A DNA stretch of 64,000 nucleotides from Rotaria macrura (taxonomy: Eukaryota; Rotifera; Eurotatoria; Philodinida; Philodinidae): positions 209,379 through 273,378 of the forward strand of contig OENT01000049.1 in assembly GCA_900239685.1 (NCBI GenBank). Direction: 5' to 3'. Position 1 is the stretch's first letter. Every line of letters starts with the position of its first letter. The position numbers and the translations under genes were made by a program. Below, piece by piece: positions 14,830 to 27,733 of the stretch. The notes under the pieces are model-generated. The model worked only from the letters and a program-made list of their open reading frames with translations, had not been told where the DNA came from and searched no databases.

Positions 14830-14993
14830 TCAAGAGATAAATTAACAGCCACAAGAAAATCAGCCGGTTATTTCAAAGGAAAAGAAGAAGAAAAACGAAA
14901 TCACAATTTGTTTTGATAAAAATAAAAAAATTATTCCATACCACCCGATGCATCGGCTAAAATACGAAAGAACAAACGGCATGGAAAAAAACG

Positions 14994-16213
14994 TCATAGT
15001 TCTCTTGTGTTTAACTTACTAGCTAGATTACTTGCACCACGTCGAAAAGTCTTTTTAACTTCGGGTCGTGCTAACTGGAGACGTTTTAAAAATTCATTTG
15101 TTTTATGGCGCATATGAGCATGTAAGTAGGCCTGTAGATGAAAACTAGAAAATAATCATTTGAATGAATCGAACGCTTACTTTACAACATTTAATATGAT
15201 AATGGAAATAATTTCGAAGTGTATGAATAAGATTTATCGTATTATCACGTTCTCCTATTTTTGTGTGACGTGGAAAAAGTACTAAAATAAATAGATCGTT
15301 ATCTTTTCTTTTTCTTCTATTCAAGACAAAGAAGATGTGTATTAATACCAAAAGTTAAATAACCAATATTATCACCAGTACGTGCATCCGGCATATCTTT
15401 TAATTCTTCTGGTGGTGTTCTATAACTAACAAGGACTTGAGGTGCTTGCTGAAATTGTCGTCGACGTTCTTTAAATTCCTTGATAGCGGATAATTTAATT
15501 TTGTTGATAAAAACAGACTAAATCATTTTTAACTTACTTCCATAAAAACTCGACCAATAATATTATCATCTGGATCTTTAAAAACAGTTGAAAAAATCAC
15601 AATAACACGATCTGATGATGCATCAACATACATCGTTTCATCATCACGATAATGTATAACAGCTCGTTTATGATTTCCTTTCGTTTCTTCTGGTTTACTT
15701 TGAAATTCAAAATATTTTTCAAATACAGCCGCAAAACAATTCCTTTTCAACATTGCTATTTTACGAACTAAAGGTGACCATGCTTCACTACTTTCACCTT
15801 TTGGCAGTTGAGTATTGAAATCTAATGATAATGTTACATTATAGTCTTGTACGGGTGCAACAAGCAGATCACCATATTCACGACGAAGAACCTAAATGAA
15901 AAACATATTCGAATTAGAAATCAACAATTCTTCATAACCTACTTCATCAGTACCATATTGTTCTAAATCACGATAAAATTTCAATTTAATACTAACGATG
16001 AATGGTTTATCACGTGAACTTGTTACATGATAAATAGCACCATCGAAATCTAAATATATTCAGTAGAATATTCTTTCTGCTTACGAATAATTCAAATGAC
16101 ATACCAACAATATCAGTTTTAATTTCGACTAATTTTTCTTTCCTAAAAAATGTTTCGATTTGTGTTGTAAGCAATTCTTCGATTATACGATTATGAACTT
16201 CGAGTAAAATCAT
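14994..16213 (-). CDS. ARPC2: Actin-related protein 2/3 complex subunit 2 (p34-Arc)
   Basis: Core scaffold subunit of the Arp2/3 complex, which with ARPC4 contacts the mother actin filament during branched nucleation. Six exons, 16213-16105, 16049-15943, 15891-15538, 15478-15349, 15281-15181 and 15131-14994, splice in phase to 312 residues (about 300 is usual). Family signatures read through the whole length: [13 protein letters not shown] at the start, [77 protein letters not shown]. The C-terminal helix carries [14 protein letters not shown]. The start is fixed by the conserved N terminus. The C-terminal tail after the helix is lineage-specific. All introns are about 40-70 nt. The 3' end converges on the membrane-protein gene to the left. 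Confidence 0.96.
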
Positions 16214-17180
16214 TTCTTCTAACAAAAACACAACTACTGGACTAAAAAATAAGATCAATGGAAATATCTACAGAACAATAAAAGAAGCATAACAAAAAAT
16301 ATAAATCCATGTCGCGTCAGCACTTTAGATATTATATTATATTGACCATAGCAATCCAAGAAGAATGACTCATTTAGATTACACTTTCTTTCTTTTTTTT
16401 TCGTTACTTACTTTGATATTTATTTTAATGTTTTTTTTTACGGTACAAAGTGTGATCACTAGATGTCCTTAGTTCTTGACGAAAGATTTTCGAGTGACTT
16501 CGCAATAGTGTAATTCAAGAAGGATATAGCATCCGAAATTAATCAGCCAGATTTCGATTGTGTTTTATTGATTACAGAGGAAGGGTATATCGATCTACGT
16601 ACACGATGAGCGATAGAATTGATCGTTTATTTTTACTGTGCTTTGATTCTTATTATAATCATCAAGATTTTATACTGATTCTATTCAATGTTTTTTTAAA
16701 TAATGATCAAAGAAAGCTGAAGCTTCTATATCAGTCAGATGAAATCAATCTGTTCATAACTTTTGTTATGTAGAAGTACAGTTTGTTCTTCGTCTCTCGC
16801 AGTGTATTGCCCAGGTCAACTAGATGGTAAATGACTTTTATTTAGAAAATCGTATTATACCTATTTCGGTAATATGTTTCTTTCGTTCTATTCCAAAAAA
16901 ATTCTATCATCAATTACATCCGAGTTATCTCGTTATCAAAACATTTCGTCATGTATTGAAATGAGAAAAAAGAAAGAATTCTGTATCATATTCAAATCGA
17001 GTACATACATCACCAAATTAACTAATTTTAATTCTCAGAAAAATTTTCAGTTTTTCCTCACGTTCTATCTAAATGAAATTTGTAAATATTGTAATTGTAC
17101 GCAATGTTATAAATGATCAATTGATTCAATTTATTTTATGAACAGTAAGATTATTTTAAAAAAATTACATTTCAGACACG
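16214..17180. other. Spacer between ARPC2 and DDX11
   Basis: Contains the ARPC2 upstream region and the DDX11 downstream region. Plus-strand open frames at 16558-16773 and 16874-17116 are AT-rich, unrecognised and unsupported. Confidence 0.5.
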
Positions 17181-20100
17181 TTATGATGTTGTTGGTTTAT
17201 TCGAACGTCGAGCAAAAAACTAGAAAAGAATTCTTATGATTCAAATTGAAATGATTCATTAGGCATACCTGTTCGATTGAATTTGAAGTTTCTTTAAAAT
17301 TCTTCATTTGATGAAAACTATTTGCCAACCAATGAGGTAATTTCGATGGTATATTTGATTTACTATATCGTTTGTCAATAAGAAGAAGACAAGCATAATC
17401 ACCTCGATGTCGAATGGCTCGTCCGATGCTTTGATTAATTGCCTTCCAACACGTATTTTCATAATAAGCTCTACCAGCTGTTTCTCCTGTTGCATTCGAT
17501 TTCAATTTCATTGAGTCCAAATAACGAATTTTTTCGATGATTTCAGACGAGCCGATATTTGGATAAGGCATACCAACAACACATACACATCGAGCTAGTT
17601 CATCGGAAAAATTAATTCCCTCACTCATTTTTCCACCGACGATTGAAAAAAGAAGACCACCAGTACCATTCTAAATGAATATTTCTATAGAAAAGAAAAT
17701 AACAAATTCGTATTTCAAAACAAAATACTTTAATGGATTTCGTATAATTTGTAAGAATTGTATCAACATCACTTGAACGTTTCGGTTCTGTAAAGATCTA
17801 AGGATTAAAATAAAATATTCAATGCTATTCTACAACATGTTGAGATTCAAACCTTTTTCTTAGCTGAAATCTTATTCAATACAGATGTTTTTTCAAAATG
17901 CGCATAAGTTTTTTGTAAATGATCATATGAACAAAAGAAAATGACCAAACCGTCAGGAACAGTCGAGCAAAGTGATACAAGAACACGCCCTAATTCGTCC
18001 ATCTAAATGGAAACACTGATTCATTGAAATTGAGGAACGAAAAAGAAGAAGACAAGATCAAAACACATGATAAGTATCGATAGAACTAACCATGGTTGTA
18101 TTCGAACGATTGGCAGCAGTAAATTCAAATTCGATATTTTGCAAACCAGATGGAAGTGCCATAGCGAGTACATTATCTACTGGTACGATATGATCTAATG
18201 AAATAGAGAGCAAAAATGACAAGAACATAACATCGTGGACAATATTCGTCAATGAAATTGTGTTTAACTGCATGATAACTGAAAGATTTTTTCTTCAGGC
18301 TGACCACAGGCAAGAAACAGATGATCGATAAATTCATTGATCTATCAAGAAAAACAGAAACATCATGAGAGATCAACAATAACAATAGTAGTCTATGGAT
18401 TACAGGTCTCATGGTTCCACCTAGAAATTACAATAGAGAATAGTTGATAGTTGGTGTTTTGACAAACAAAATGATGCATAATATTACCAGCAACAATCAC
18501 CGAACGTGCTTCATTAACGATGCTACTAAAAAACGATGACGTTTTAAGAGCAAAATATTTGATTGAGCATTGCCCCAAAGTGTCTAAAAGGTATTTAGAT
18601 TTAAATCAAATATAATAACATAAATAGAATTGTAAAACTTTTGATAAGAAGAATAATTTTTCCATCTTCACGTGGATTTGTCAATGCTTCAAGAAATGAT
18701 GCAAAAATTGCAAATGAATTTGAGATTCGTTGTTCAGTAGATTCTTCAAATAGAAAGAATGAATTCAAATGACAAATGTAGTAACGTTGGATTAATGAAA
18801 ATTTTTTAGAGTCAAACAAAATCAGGCTGTCACTTTAAGCACTATATGTATGTGTCAGCATTGACATACCTCGTTCATCTTGTGCAAAAAATATCTAATT
18901 CTGATTGTAGAAAACTAGTTTATATCTTAGTTCAGATGCTTTTTCTTACTGACATCAAGGAAAAAATCATTCTTAAATTCATCTCAATAGCTAATACTTG
19001 CTAAAATTCTACAATCAATACTGTTAACATCTTCAGAAATGTGTAAAAAAGCCAGTGTTGAAGATATTTTTGAATCGAAAAAATTCATAAAGACAGATTG
19101 AACCGAGGATCACTAATTAGGCAAATTGCAGATATTCATAGAATCTATTTTAAGACAATAACGGACTCACCGGTGTTCGTTGGTGTGTATCAGCAGTGTG
19201 AAAAAATCATTTTCACTTAGTCGTATCTTAGCATACAAATAGTTAGAACATGTAAATTTTTGTACAGTTAAATCATGTCTCATCATCATGTGTCTCTGTG
19301 CTAAATCTAACGCAGAATTTCTAAAATAAATCTTTTCTCTTCTTCTTCTTCTTCTTCGAGAGGTATCATGAAATCACCCTAAAAACATCATATGTCAGCG
19401 GCAGTATGTTATCTATGCAAGTTTTCTGCAAAAAGAGTTTATCTGAGTGCCAAGCATAGGGGAACATGCGTACTTCGAGAAGTTCAGTTTGTCAGTATAA
19501 TTTTTAAATATTATTCATAGAAACATATATTCAAATATTCTCTATACCTTTATCTACTTGTTCTTCATCCTTAACATTAACTTTTGATTGTTTTTGTGTT
19601 TGTTTTTGTAATAATTTCTGTAACGCACTTTCTGTTGGTTTCTTTTCTAACATTATCATAGAATCAAAATGTAAATACTCAACATGAAATCAATCTGTTT
19701 TTACCATCTGACAATTGACTTTTATTTACTGGATATTTTGACATAAAACCGTGAAGCTAAAGCAAACGTACAACGACAAGACAACTTTCCTATGAATTGA
19801 GAAATATGTACGAAGTTACCTTTTTTGTTATTTCATTCGTTTTGATATAATCAATAAGTTGAAATAGATTAACATATATTCCAGCATCCGATAAATAATT
19901 GATCAAATCTACTGTTGAAGAAATTTCTACAATAGATTCATTTGTTCAATGGTGATTTTCGAGTAAACAAAAGTGCTTCTCATGCTACCTGTTTTATTCG
20001 ATGAAACAACTAGATTACTCCATTTTTCACTATCATATACTGTTGGTAGATTTTCTTGTTCTATATGAACAATAGGGAAAATAAATTACATTATAAGAAA

Positions 20101-23100
20101 TAACAAATGAAAATTTCAATTTACGACAAAGCGTTTTCATTAAATTAAGTTGCACATGTAATAGTTGTTTTATGGCTAGTAAATTTTTTGCAGTTAAACG
20201 AGCTTTATATTTCTCATGATAACGTGATAGTTGACCATATGAATCAATTAGCTAGAATTGAGTACAATTGTTAACCAACTGAATTCTCTTCATTTTATTT
20301 TATTTTTACATACTTGATTTCCAGATATTTCATTCGAATGCATAGAACATATAGCATCAGTTAAATTGTGTGCTTCATCTATGATGACAACATTATCGCG
20401 CATTTCAATACCACATGCCTCTCGTGTTGACTTGTGCATAAGAGTTTGGTAGGGCAAGACAACAAGATGAGCAGCTGCAATAGCTGCTCGTGTTGCATAG
20501 TACGGACATGTATTCAATTCCCGGCCAAGTTTAACAACGTCTTCAATATCTTGTACGTCACTCTAAATTCAAAATTAAATATTAAAATAACAGAATGAAT
20601 AGACAATAGAAGATATCGTTCATATCAAAATATTTGAACCGAAGTGATTTTCATTGTTTTTCTCATCAGCCAAATAAGCTCATAACTATGAGGATACGAA
20701 CCAAATCCGATAACAACTGTCGTTCGAGGTTATGCTGAGGTGTTAGAAGATTCTCTCGATAGGACTGGATAGATGAATTGAGTGAATCATATTCGCGAGG
20801 CTTTCCAGTCGAGTTGTGAACTTTCTACTATCATGGGACATCTGAAAGTTTTTTAAAGAGCATGTTTACCCTTCTTTTATTCTTTTTATACTTCTTTCAA
20901 ATATGGACTGAGATATTGTGTATCTATTTTCTCTCGAGAATAGTCGGAATGTTGTTGAAAGGTCGAAAACGAACACTGTGGACGGAAAGGATTTTCGTAT
21001 GTTTTCATATTTTCACTACTGGTATTTGCAAATAAATGTTGAACTTTTTCTTCATATATAAACTTGTAGAAAAACATTTTCTCAGCAAGAAGGGGCATTT
21101 GGTTTAAAGATTTGTTTTTTTTAACAAATGTCTGTTTGGTTCAAAACTCAAACAAATTCTTTAAGACATTCATAGATATTACCTCAATACTCTGGAACAA
21201 TAACAGATGCAAACTTTCCTAGCCGGCATTCGAAAGAAACACTAAATTCTGATCCCAACTTCTTCTATTCCAATTGCCTTGACTACTTTCAAATGAGTGA
21301 AATGATGAGAAACATGCCGTCAAATAATTTGAAATTATTCATTACATTTGACAAGCTATAAAATATTTTCTGATAGATAGTCTTCTTAACTACAACTACC
21401 AAACTAAACTATCGATTTTAGTATCGATCGATATGTCGAATTTCTCACTGAAGATTCAGTAAGATACTCATGAATCAGCTAATAAACGCTTGCAATGTTT
21501 CTAACCGTACCGTATGATTTCTATAAACCTCCGTAAAACAAAAAGCAACAACTATAACTTGAATCTCAAAATGAACCATGTCAACTTCAATTCATTATGA
21601 TACACTTGCTTTCGTTTGCATGCTCTTTTGCATGATGTATTTCATGAACGTATTACAAAATCAATGTGTATTGAAATTTTCACAAGACTATTCTACGAGC
21701 AGTTCGACACAAGACGAAACTATGCAATCTCTTCGTCTTAAACGTACAAGAATATCGTTTGACAAACATTCAACTCGATCCTGTTGTAGAAATGAACAAC
21801 CACATGCTGTTTTTTGTCGTTTTCCACTTGTTGTTTTTTCTACAAATAAATATCAGAATCTTGTTGAAGATGAAGATTTCATGTAAGACATTGTTTACTT
21901 TCTTTCTTTTGTTTTTGGAAATCCAGGCATTTCTCATTAATCAATGCTAATGATTTCAATTTAATTACCGCGTCATTTATACATAAATTCTAAATAGTTC
22001 AATTATGCTACGGGATGATATCGGGAAGAATAATACTTGACGCGATCCAAGTGCCACTAGACGTAGCTGATCAACATATTTCGTTTTTTGAATTTCCCCG
22101 ATGAATTGTGATATTTGCGAATGTGTACGAGTACAAAAGAATATCTTAAATGAAACCATTTCCGTTCACTAATTACTTTTCCAAAAAGGAAAAACCAAAC
22201 GTAAAACTATTTTACTTTTTGGACATGAGCTTTTTTCTCTCGTAAACTTGCTGGATCAGTTTTTGTTGGAGAATCAATATCATCAAATAAAATCTTACGA
22301 TCATTATCTTTTATGATTAATTCTTCATCACTAGAATAAATCAATAGGCGTATATACTCCAACATTGTACGAATATACCTAAGATCACCATCATTATCTA
22401 TTTTAAATCGATCTTTCGCTTGAGACGCATCGTCATCATCGGATTTTGGAGGTATTTCACTATTGAATAAATTTCGATATTTAGCATCGAAATCTCGTTT
22501 CTAAATGATATCACACGTAAAGCATGCGACGAAAATATGCGAAGTTTACCGTTTTCTTGATACTAGCTACTAGTGTATTTTTTGCAGCATCGGCATATTT
22601 ATCTTCTAGATCAATTTTTACTTTTAATTCGTCCTGATAAGAAATAAGAAACATAGGGATGCAGAAATGGTCCGTGCTGACAGAAAATTAGTTTGTATGA
22701 TAAAAGACCAAGTGAAAAAAGTCAAAAGATTTTTCTTCAACATACTCGTCGTTTTTCTCTTGCCATTTCTTCTTCTTTACGTTTCATTAATCGTTTTAGC
22801 CAATCATCGGAACTAAGAAAAAATCAATTTACGACAACAAAATGGTATCTTTTTTATTCACCTAGATTCATTTTTAGTTTCAACGGGTTTTAGTAATTCA
22901 TCATATTCGTCTTTCCATGATTGTATTTCATCGAATAACCATCGAAGTGAACCACATATTAAACTTAGACTTTTACCCTTGAAAATATCAAAAACAATAG
23001 TTGACAAATAACTATGAACAACAGCATTACAGTGCCAGTCGGTGATTCAAAAATACCATGTTTACGTTGTTGAATCGTTGAATAAAGACCCCGCATAAAG

Positions 23101-23329
23101 TCAACTTGAATTTGATATGGTTCGAAGGGAAATCCGAACGATGATACTTCGACTAATAGAAAATATAAACGAGTATTCAATCAAACCAACCTCTTCACAG
23201 TGTTTAAAACTACCGACCGATCGGACTGTTAGGTTCTTGTTCTTTCAAAGGAACATCATCGCAAGCAGCAAGCAAAGCATCGTCATCAATATCATTATCG
23301 TCAAAATTCGAAGATGTGAAATTTGCCAT
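17181..23329 (-). CDS. DDX11: ATP-dependent DNA helicase DDX11/CHL1 (XPD-like, Fe-S)
   Basis: 5'-3' superfamily 2 helicase for sister-chromatid cohesion and replication-fork structures. About 24 exons run from the ATG at 23329 (acidic start MANFTSSNFDDNDIDDDAL) to TAA at 17183-17181. The Q-motif region FGFPFEPYQIQVDFM and Walker A SPTGT/GKS are split by an intron near 23 kb. Motif Ia is FCTRTHSQISQF. The Fe-S insert spans exons 21989-21899 (NLCIND, INEKC) and 21839-21748 (KRQKTACGC). The next exon (from about 20562) supplies the fourth ligand context NTCPYY, then the DEAH box VVIIDEAHNL. NVNLF-type and NEITKKLHGFM blocks follow. The C-terminal helicase lobe has VGGKMSEGINFSDELARC, GMPYPNI and motif VI QSIGRAIRH in exon 17670-17269, then a 39-nt last exon. 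Exon 18420-18404 is only 17 nt (GGTMRP). The predicted product is roughly 850 residues, slightly short for the family. Two introns exceed 0.7 kb. Overall it looks intact. Confidence 0.93.
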
Positions 23330-25720
23330 CTGAAACAAAAGAAAACAAGGAAATAGTATCGAGTTTGATCATTGATCCAACCTATTCATCACGATCATGA
23401 AGTATTAAAAGTACTAACTTTTACTTGTGACTATGACTAAACTAATTGTGATCGTATGATAATAGAAGATAAGTGTTTTTTGCTTCGTTCATTGCATTAC
23501 ATAGAGAAAGCATTAAATAGAAGGAAGATGAATTGTGAATTTATATTTATTGCTTTCTCCTTTCGATTGAAGACGAATATTCAATTGTAGAATGCAGAAA
23601 TATTACTAGATGATAGCAGAGGGCACCAGTATATGGTTTCTTCGACAATTTAGTAATTAGACATTTGTTCATCTTGAATTGTTTGTCCAAACAAGGAAAC
23701 GAAGTTCTCATGGTTATGTCTAGTCATTCGATTATGCATATGATAGATTAATGACGAAGCAACTAGTAATACGACTGGCCTCGCAGTATTCGATTTCATC
23801 TTACCTTATACACAACGATGCAGAAAGAAAATATAGTATCATTCGAGAAATAGTCAGAGTAATGGTTATCTAAGAAATTTGTTTGGAAGATTACTGAGTT
23901 GCAAATAAATTAAAATGCAAACACGTTTACTTGAATGATTAAAACGTGGTTATTCACTTTGTCGTACAATATCACACTAGTTGAAAACATCCACTGTTAA
24001 CGATCAACACAGTAAAGACAGAAGAACTATCAAAACTACTTTACATGAGCTGTATTATGAATATAATATAAGCCATGACATTAAATCCTGCTAAATTTAC
24101 TTACAACGATTTGTTATCGATATCAAAGGTTGTTCAGTTTTTGAAATTGGTATGATTCTCGTGTAGATATCAGTTAACTAATTAGGATCCGACAAAAACT
24201 TTCTTATTTATGTACGTGTCGCATAGATGTCAAAATAAATATAAATTCGTCAAGAACATTCTTATTACTACTTCAGTCGAATCAAGGACAAGAAATTTGA
24301 AGTAGGATTCTATCCGATTCCACAGATATTCTGACCATATAGTTCCGAAAGATTAATCTTGAAAGTTGTTGGATATCGGATCCGGTGTTTTGAAACTGTC
24401 AGTTTTGCCCAAAATCCTAGAGAGTTCACAATTCAATATCATGTATCTTCTTGACCTACTATATCCAACTTCTTTCTTCTTATGCAATTATATATGCAAA
24501 TTAATACGTTTAATCTAGTTTATTTCGACTTCATAAAATAACATGTAAGTAGAGTTAGCACCTGATTTGACCTTGTCCTGTTTCGATACACTTTTGAAAC
24601 TGTGTTGAGTGTCCAATAGTTTGTATTGGATACACATTGCGATGCTCTATCGAATGACCTTCTTTCTAATGGCAATTGCTAAACATAAGCGGAACATTTG
24701 CAGTGCAGGAATTGGTTTTCCCGATTCCAGGGCAAGAGCCGTTGCTCTTATAGGAAAATTATTGGTTTGACTCTCTTCTATTTAACGGTTTTGGCACAAA
24801 ATTGACTTATGTTCGATCTGGACACATTGTTCGAGACTGTTGCTGCGGAGAAAGGTATGTTCTGTTCCAAAGGATTTTGCATAGGGTATCTTTATCGATA
24901 AATTTGCGATGGATGCTATTCAACAAATGATGGAATCAAATTAAGTACTTGTGAATTCTGTTTTTCAGTGTGTCCTCATACTCGGTGTCAGATTAAAGGG
25001 TATATATAACTACTTCCAAAACTTCGAATATCGTTGAGTGCGGACGTCTCTTGAGTCATTGACGCACTCACAAATCCTCGTTTTATTTTTAAACATATGA
25101 ATAAAAACCGTCCCGATCCTAGAAAGCAATCATATTGATAAAGTAAGTCATTTCAGTAGGCTATGTCATCGCAATCAGGATAGTGTGAACCGAAAATCAA
25201 AAATTATTCTGCTCAGTTCAACAGCAATAATTGTTTGTCTTTTATGAAATACGAAAAAGTTTAATGTAACAAAACGATTTCGGTTAAATAAAGTAAATTG
25301 ACTCTAAAATTATTTGTGAAGATTGTGAGTTGAAAATGGACTTCGATAATTATAAAAAAAGGCACAAAGACGTGTTCAGTACAGGTTTCATAACAACTGT
25401 ATTGCTTCATGAAATCGATTATCAATAGAAGAGTTCAACTGTGAGACAAGACTACAAGATTTATTTGAAAACTTTTTAATCTATGTATAAGAAAATAATC
25501 TCGTTAACAGAAAAAATACAACAAATGTTATTTTATCTGAATTATTTGGGTTCATAATCGACATTAACCTAGGTAAGAGAAAAATGCATCAGTTTCTGAT
25601 TAAAAAAAGAAGTAATACGTACGAAGTTGGAATTTGATCGTATCCCAGGTCAAAAAAGGAGAGGTCGTAAACTATTTAAAATAGCGCCCTGATCTGTCAT
25701 ACGCAGATAAGGGAGGCAAA
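23330..25720. other. Gene-free stretch upstream of DDX11
   Basis: Holds the presumed DDX11 promoter and 5' UTR, then AT-rich spacer. No coding frame with recognisable content was seen. A lone CCCAGGTC word at about 25646 matches the end signature of the foldback units at 28-30 kb but has no partner nearby. Confidence 0.5.
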
Positions 25721-25863
25721 TAGTGTCAAAAACGGTAGCCGTTTTCTAGCGAAAAAAAGCGGTCCGTTAAACGGTATGACGGATTACGGCGAAAATCGAT
25801 GAAAATTAATACCGTAATACGCCGGTTTATGGCCCGTTTAAGACGCCGTTACCGACGGTCGGA
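25721..25863. repeat. ACGG/CCGT-rich palindromic repeat
   Basis: A run of self-complementary words (AACGGTAGCCGTT, CCGTTAAACGG, GGATTACGGCG answered by CGTAATACGCC) gives an imperfect long inverted repeat that is CpG-rich in an AT-rich setting. It resembles the foldback units at 28-30 kb in word use but lacks their clear terminal signature. No coding capacity. Confidence 0.6.
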
Positions 25864-26614
25864 ATGATCTTCATGTGATGCTAATCAGTTCTTTCATTAA
25901 TTCTTTAATTTGCATTATAAAACTTTTTGTCATCCACGTTTTTTTTCATCTGCCTGTACCGTACTTAGAAAGTTTGGTGAGTTCCGAATAAAACGTACAG
26001 ATTCGTAGTCTCCCGATGCATTGAAAGATCGATTTGCACTTGTTGTTGAAATTTACCTACAGCTGAAACATAAAAAGTATAAACATCTAACAAATATTTC
26101 CGCTAGAGATTAGCAGCTCATTATTTGTGAAAGGCTATATTTAATATAGTAAAAATTGAAATTGTCTGATTTTTTTTACATGAACAATCGTATCTGATTA
26201 AGACTACTTTATCCGTAAAGATCGCTTAGGGAATTGTATACTGCATGAAAAAAATCTGTTTATACTAAATCTGAGTGTCAAATGAAGATAAAAAGAGTAC
26301 TTGAAATTATGAGAAAACACTGAAGATCGTGATTTTTGAATTTTTGGACCTTAAATACATAAATATAGCATAGTGAAGATGTGTTTTGTCTATTATTGAC
26401 TAAATATTCGAGAGAAGGTTAAAAACATTTTCATGTTTCATTGAATACGCAGACTATAGAAGAGAATGAAAGTATGAGAAGTATAGGAGTTTATTAATTT
26501 CAATATCATTATTATACTTTTGGAAAAGAAACTTTTATAAAAAAAAGAAACAAGAATACGCATAAAGCGTAAAAATTAATAACCATTCTTAGATCTTTCT
26601 TTCATGAAATTTGT

Positions 26615-26890
26615 TATCCCAGGTTGAGAGGTACTGATGGGGTCTCGGAGGAAAACACTGGAACATGGTAACAGTATTCCGGTGGAAAACGTTTTGGTTT
26701 TTTCCGTTAGACTCCAATCGATTCCTTGTTCTTCCCTGTAGAAATTAGCCGGAAATCATCGGGAAAAATCCGAAAATTTTCCAGCTGGCGTACTGTTACC
26801 ATGTTTCGGTGATTTCCTGAAGAATTTGTTGATTTTCTCGTGTGTTTTCTGCCATTGTTCCTACAGTATCCGGTGGCCGGAAAGATTAAT
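26615..26890. repeat. Foldback repeat with AACATGGTAACAGTA arms
   Basis: The 15-nt word at 26662-26676 is perfectly inverted at 26791-26805. Pairing continues imperfectly outward (GGAAAACACTG against CGGTGATTTCC). Inside, GGAAAA/TTTTCC words pair as well. The outer edges may be TCCCAGGTT at about 26619 and AATCTGGGA at about 26875, which would resemble the CCCAGG ends of the 28-30 kb units. MITE-like; non-coding. Confidence 0.6.
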
Positions 26891-26957
26891 CTGGGATGCT
26901 TTTAATTTTCTTGATCATCATCAATAGCGTCATACTTTCAATCCCACTGGCTTCTTT

Positions 26958-27733
26958 TTATTGATAAAAGGATGATGTTTTTTGTTTATACTCTAGTTCC
27001 ACATTTTTATTAAGTTCCATGTAATTTTTAAGCTGATCACCATATTCAGTATTGAAACTTCTCCTTATAGAACAGGATCTTACTTTACGATATCGTTGTT
27101 TGTGGTTTAATGTATCAACATTTGATGTAGCGGGTCGTAGCGTTTTCCGACGATTTTCTTTATCACCATCATTGATCAAGTCTGTTTTTTTCGTTGATGT
27201 TATTATTTGATCATCTAAAGTGACAATTAAAACAATGTAACTTATATCTACTCTAATGCTTGTAAAAATCGTTTATCGCTGTTTTTTTCTAGCTAAAAGT
27301 TTTATTTCATTTCATGATATTTCACTATCGGGATAATGTACAGTATGGTGATATGAATTTTGTAGAATATTTGATGGATCTGTCACTGGTACTATTACAC
27401 CACACAGAATTTTCCATTCTTTTTCTAGAAGACTTGATTCAACTGGCCTAATCGGTTTGGAAAAACTATATTTTTGTAATTAAACAACCATTTTAGAGAT
27501 ATTGAAGATGGTCTAAATGATAATGCTTTAAAATGTATTCCCAAGAGTTTAATGTAGACGACGAGCTAAGGTATTTACAAATATGGAAAAGTCTCATAAT
27601 ATCATTTGTCAAAATACTTAACATGGCTGTTTCACAAAACACAGTGAATGACAGTGCTCAAAGTTCAAGAAGACTTTCAGCAGCAAGTAATAGAGATTAT
27701 CTCATGGAAAGAAATAGTTGTTCACTTTCGATG
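26958..27733. other. Coding-like fragment, strand ambiguous
   Basis: On the minus strand, blocks 27565-27489, 27465-27326 and 27214-26958 join in phase into about 157 codons ending ELEYKQKTSSFYQ. They include KPIRPVESSLLEKEWKILCG and a basic KENRRKTLRP stretch. The first of the two joins would need an intron of only 23 nt, so a frameshift is as likely. The plus strand also shows coding-like pieces in the same interval, notably 27623-27733 (MAVSQNTVNDSAQSSRRLSA, ending at a GGTAAA donor). Neither reading matches a known family. It may be a broken gene truncated by the repeat block to its right. Confidence 0.3.

Noticed and set aside
20563-21990. Apparent loss of the DDX11 Fe-S exons, suggesting a pseudogene
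   Set aside because: A closer reading found both exons (21989-21899 and 21839-21748), so only an intron of about 1.2 kb remains.
21578-21991. Plus-strand open frame with a hydrophobic start, KR site and CC/C pattern, at first sight a nested neuropeptide gene in a DDX11 intron
   Set aside because: The minus strand here encodes the iron-sulphur insert of DDX11 (NLCIND, INEKC, KRQKTACGC) in two exons with matching phases. The plus frame is its antisense shadow.
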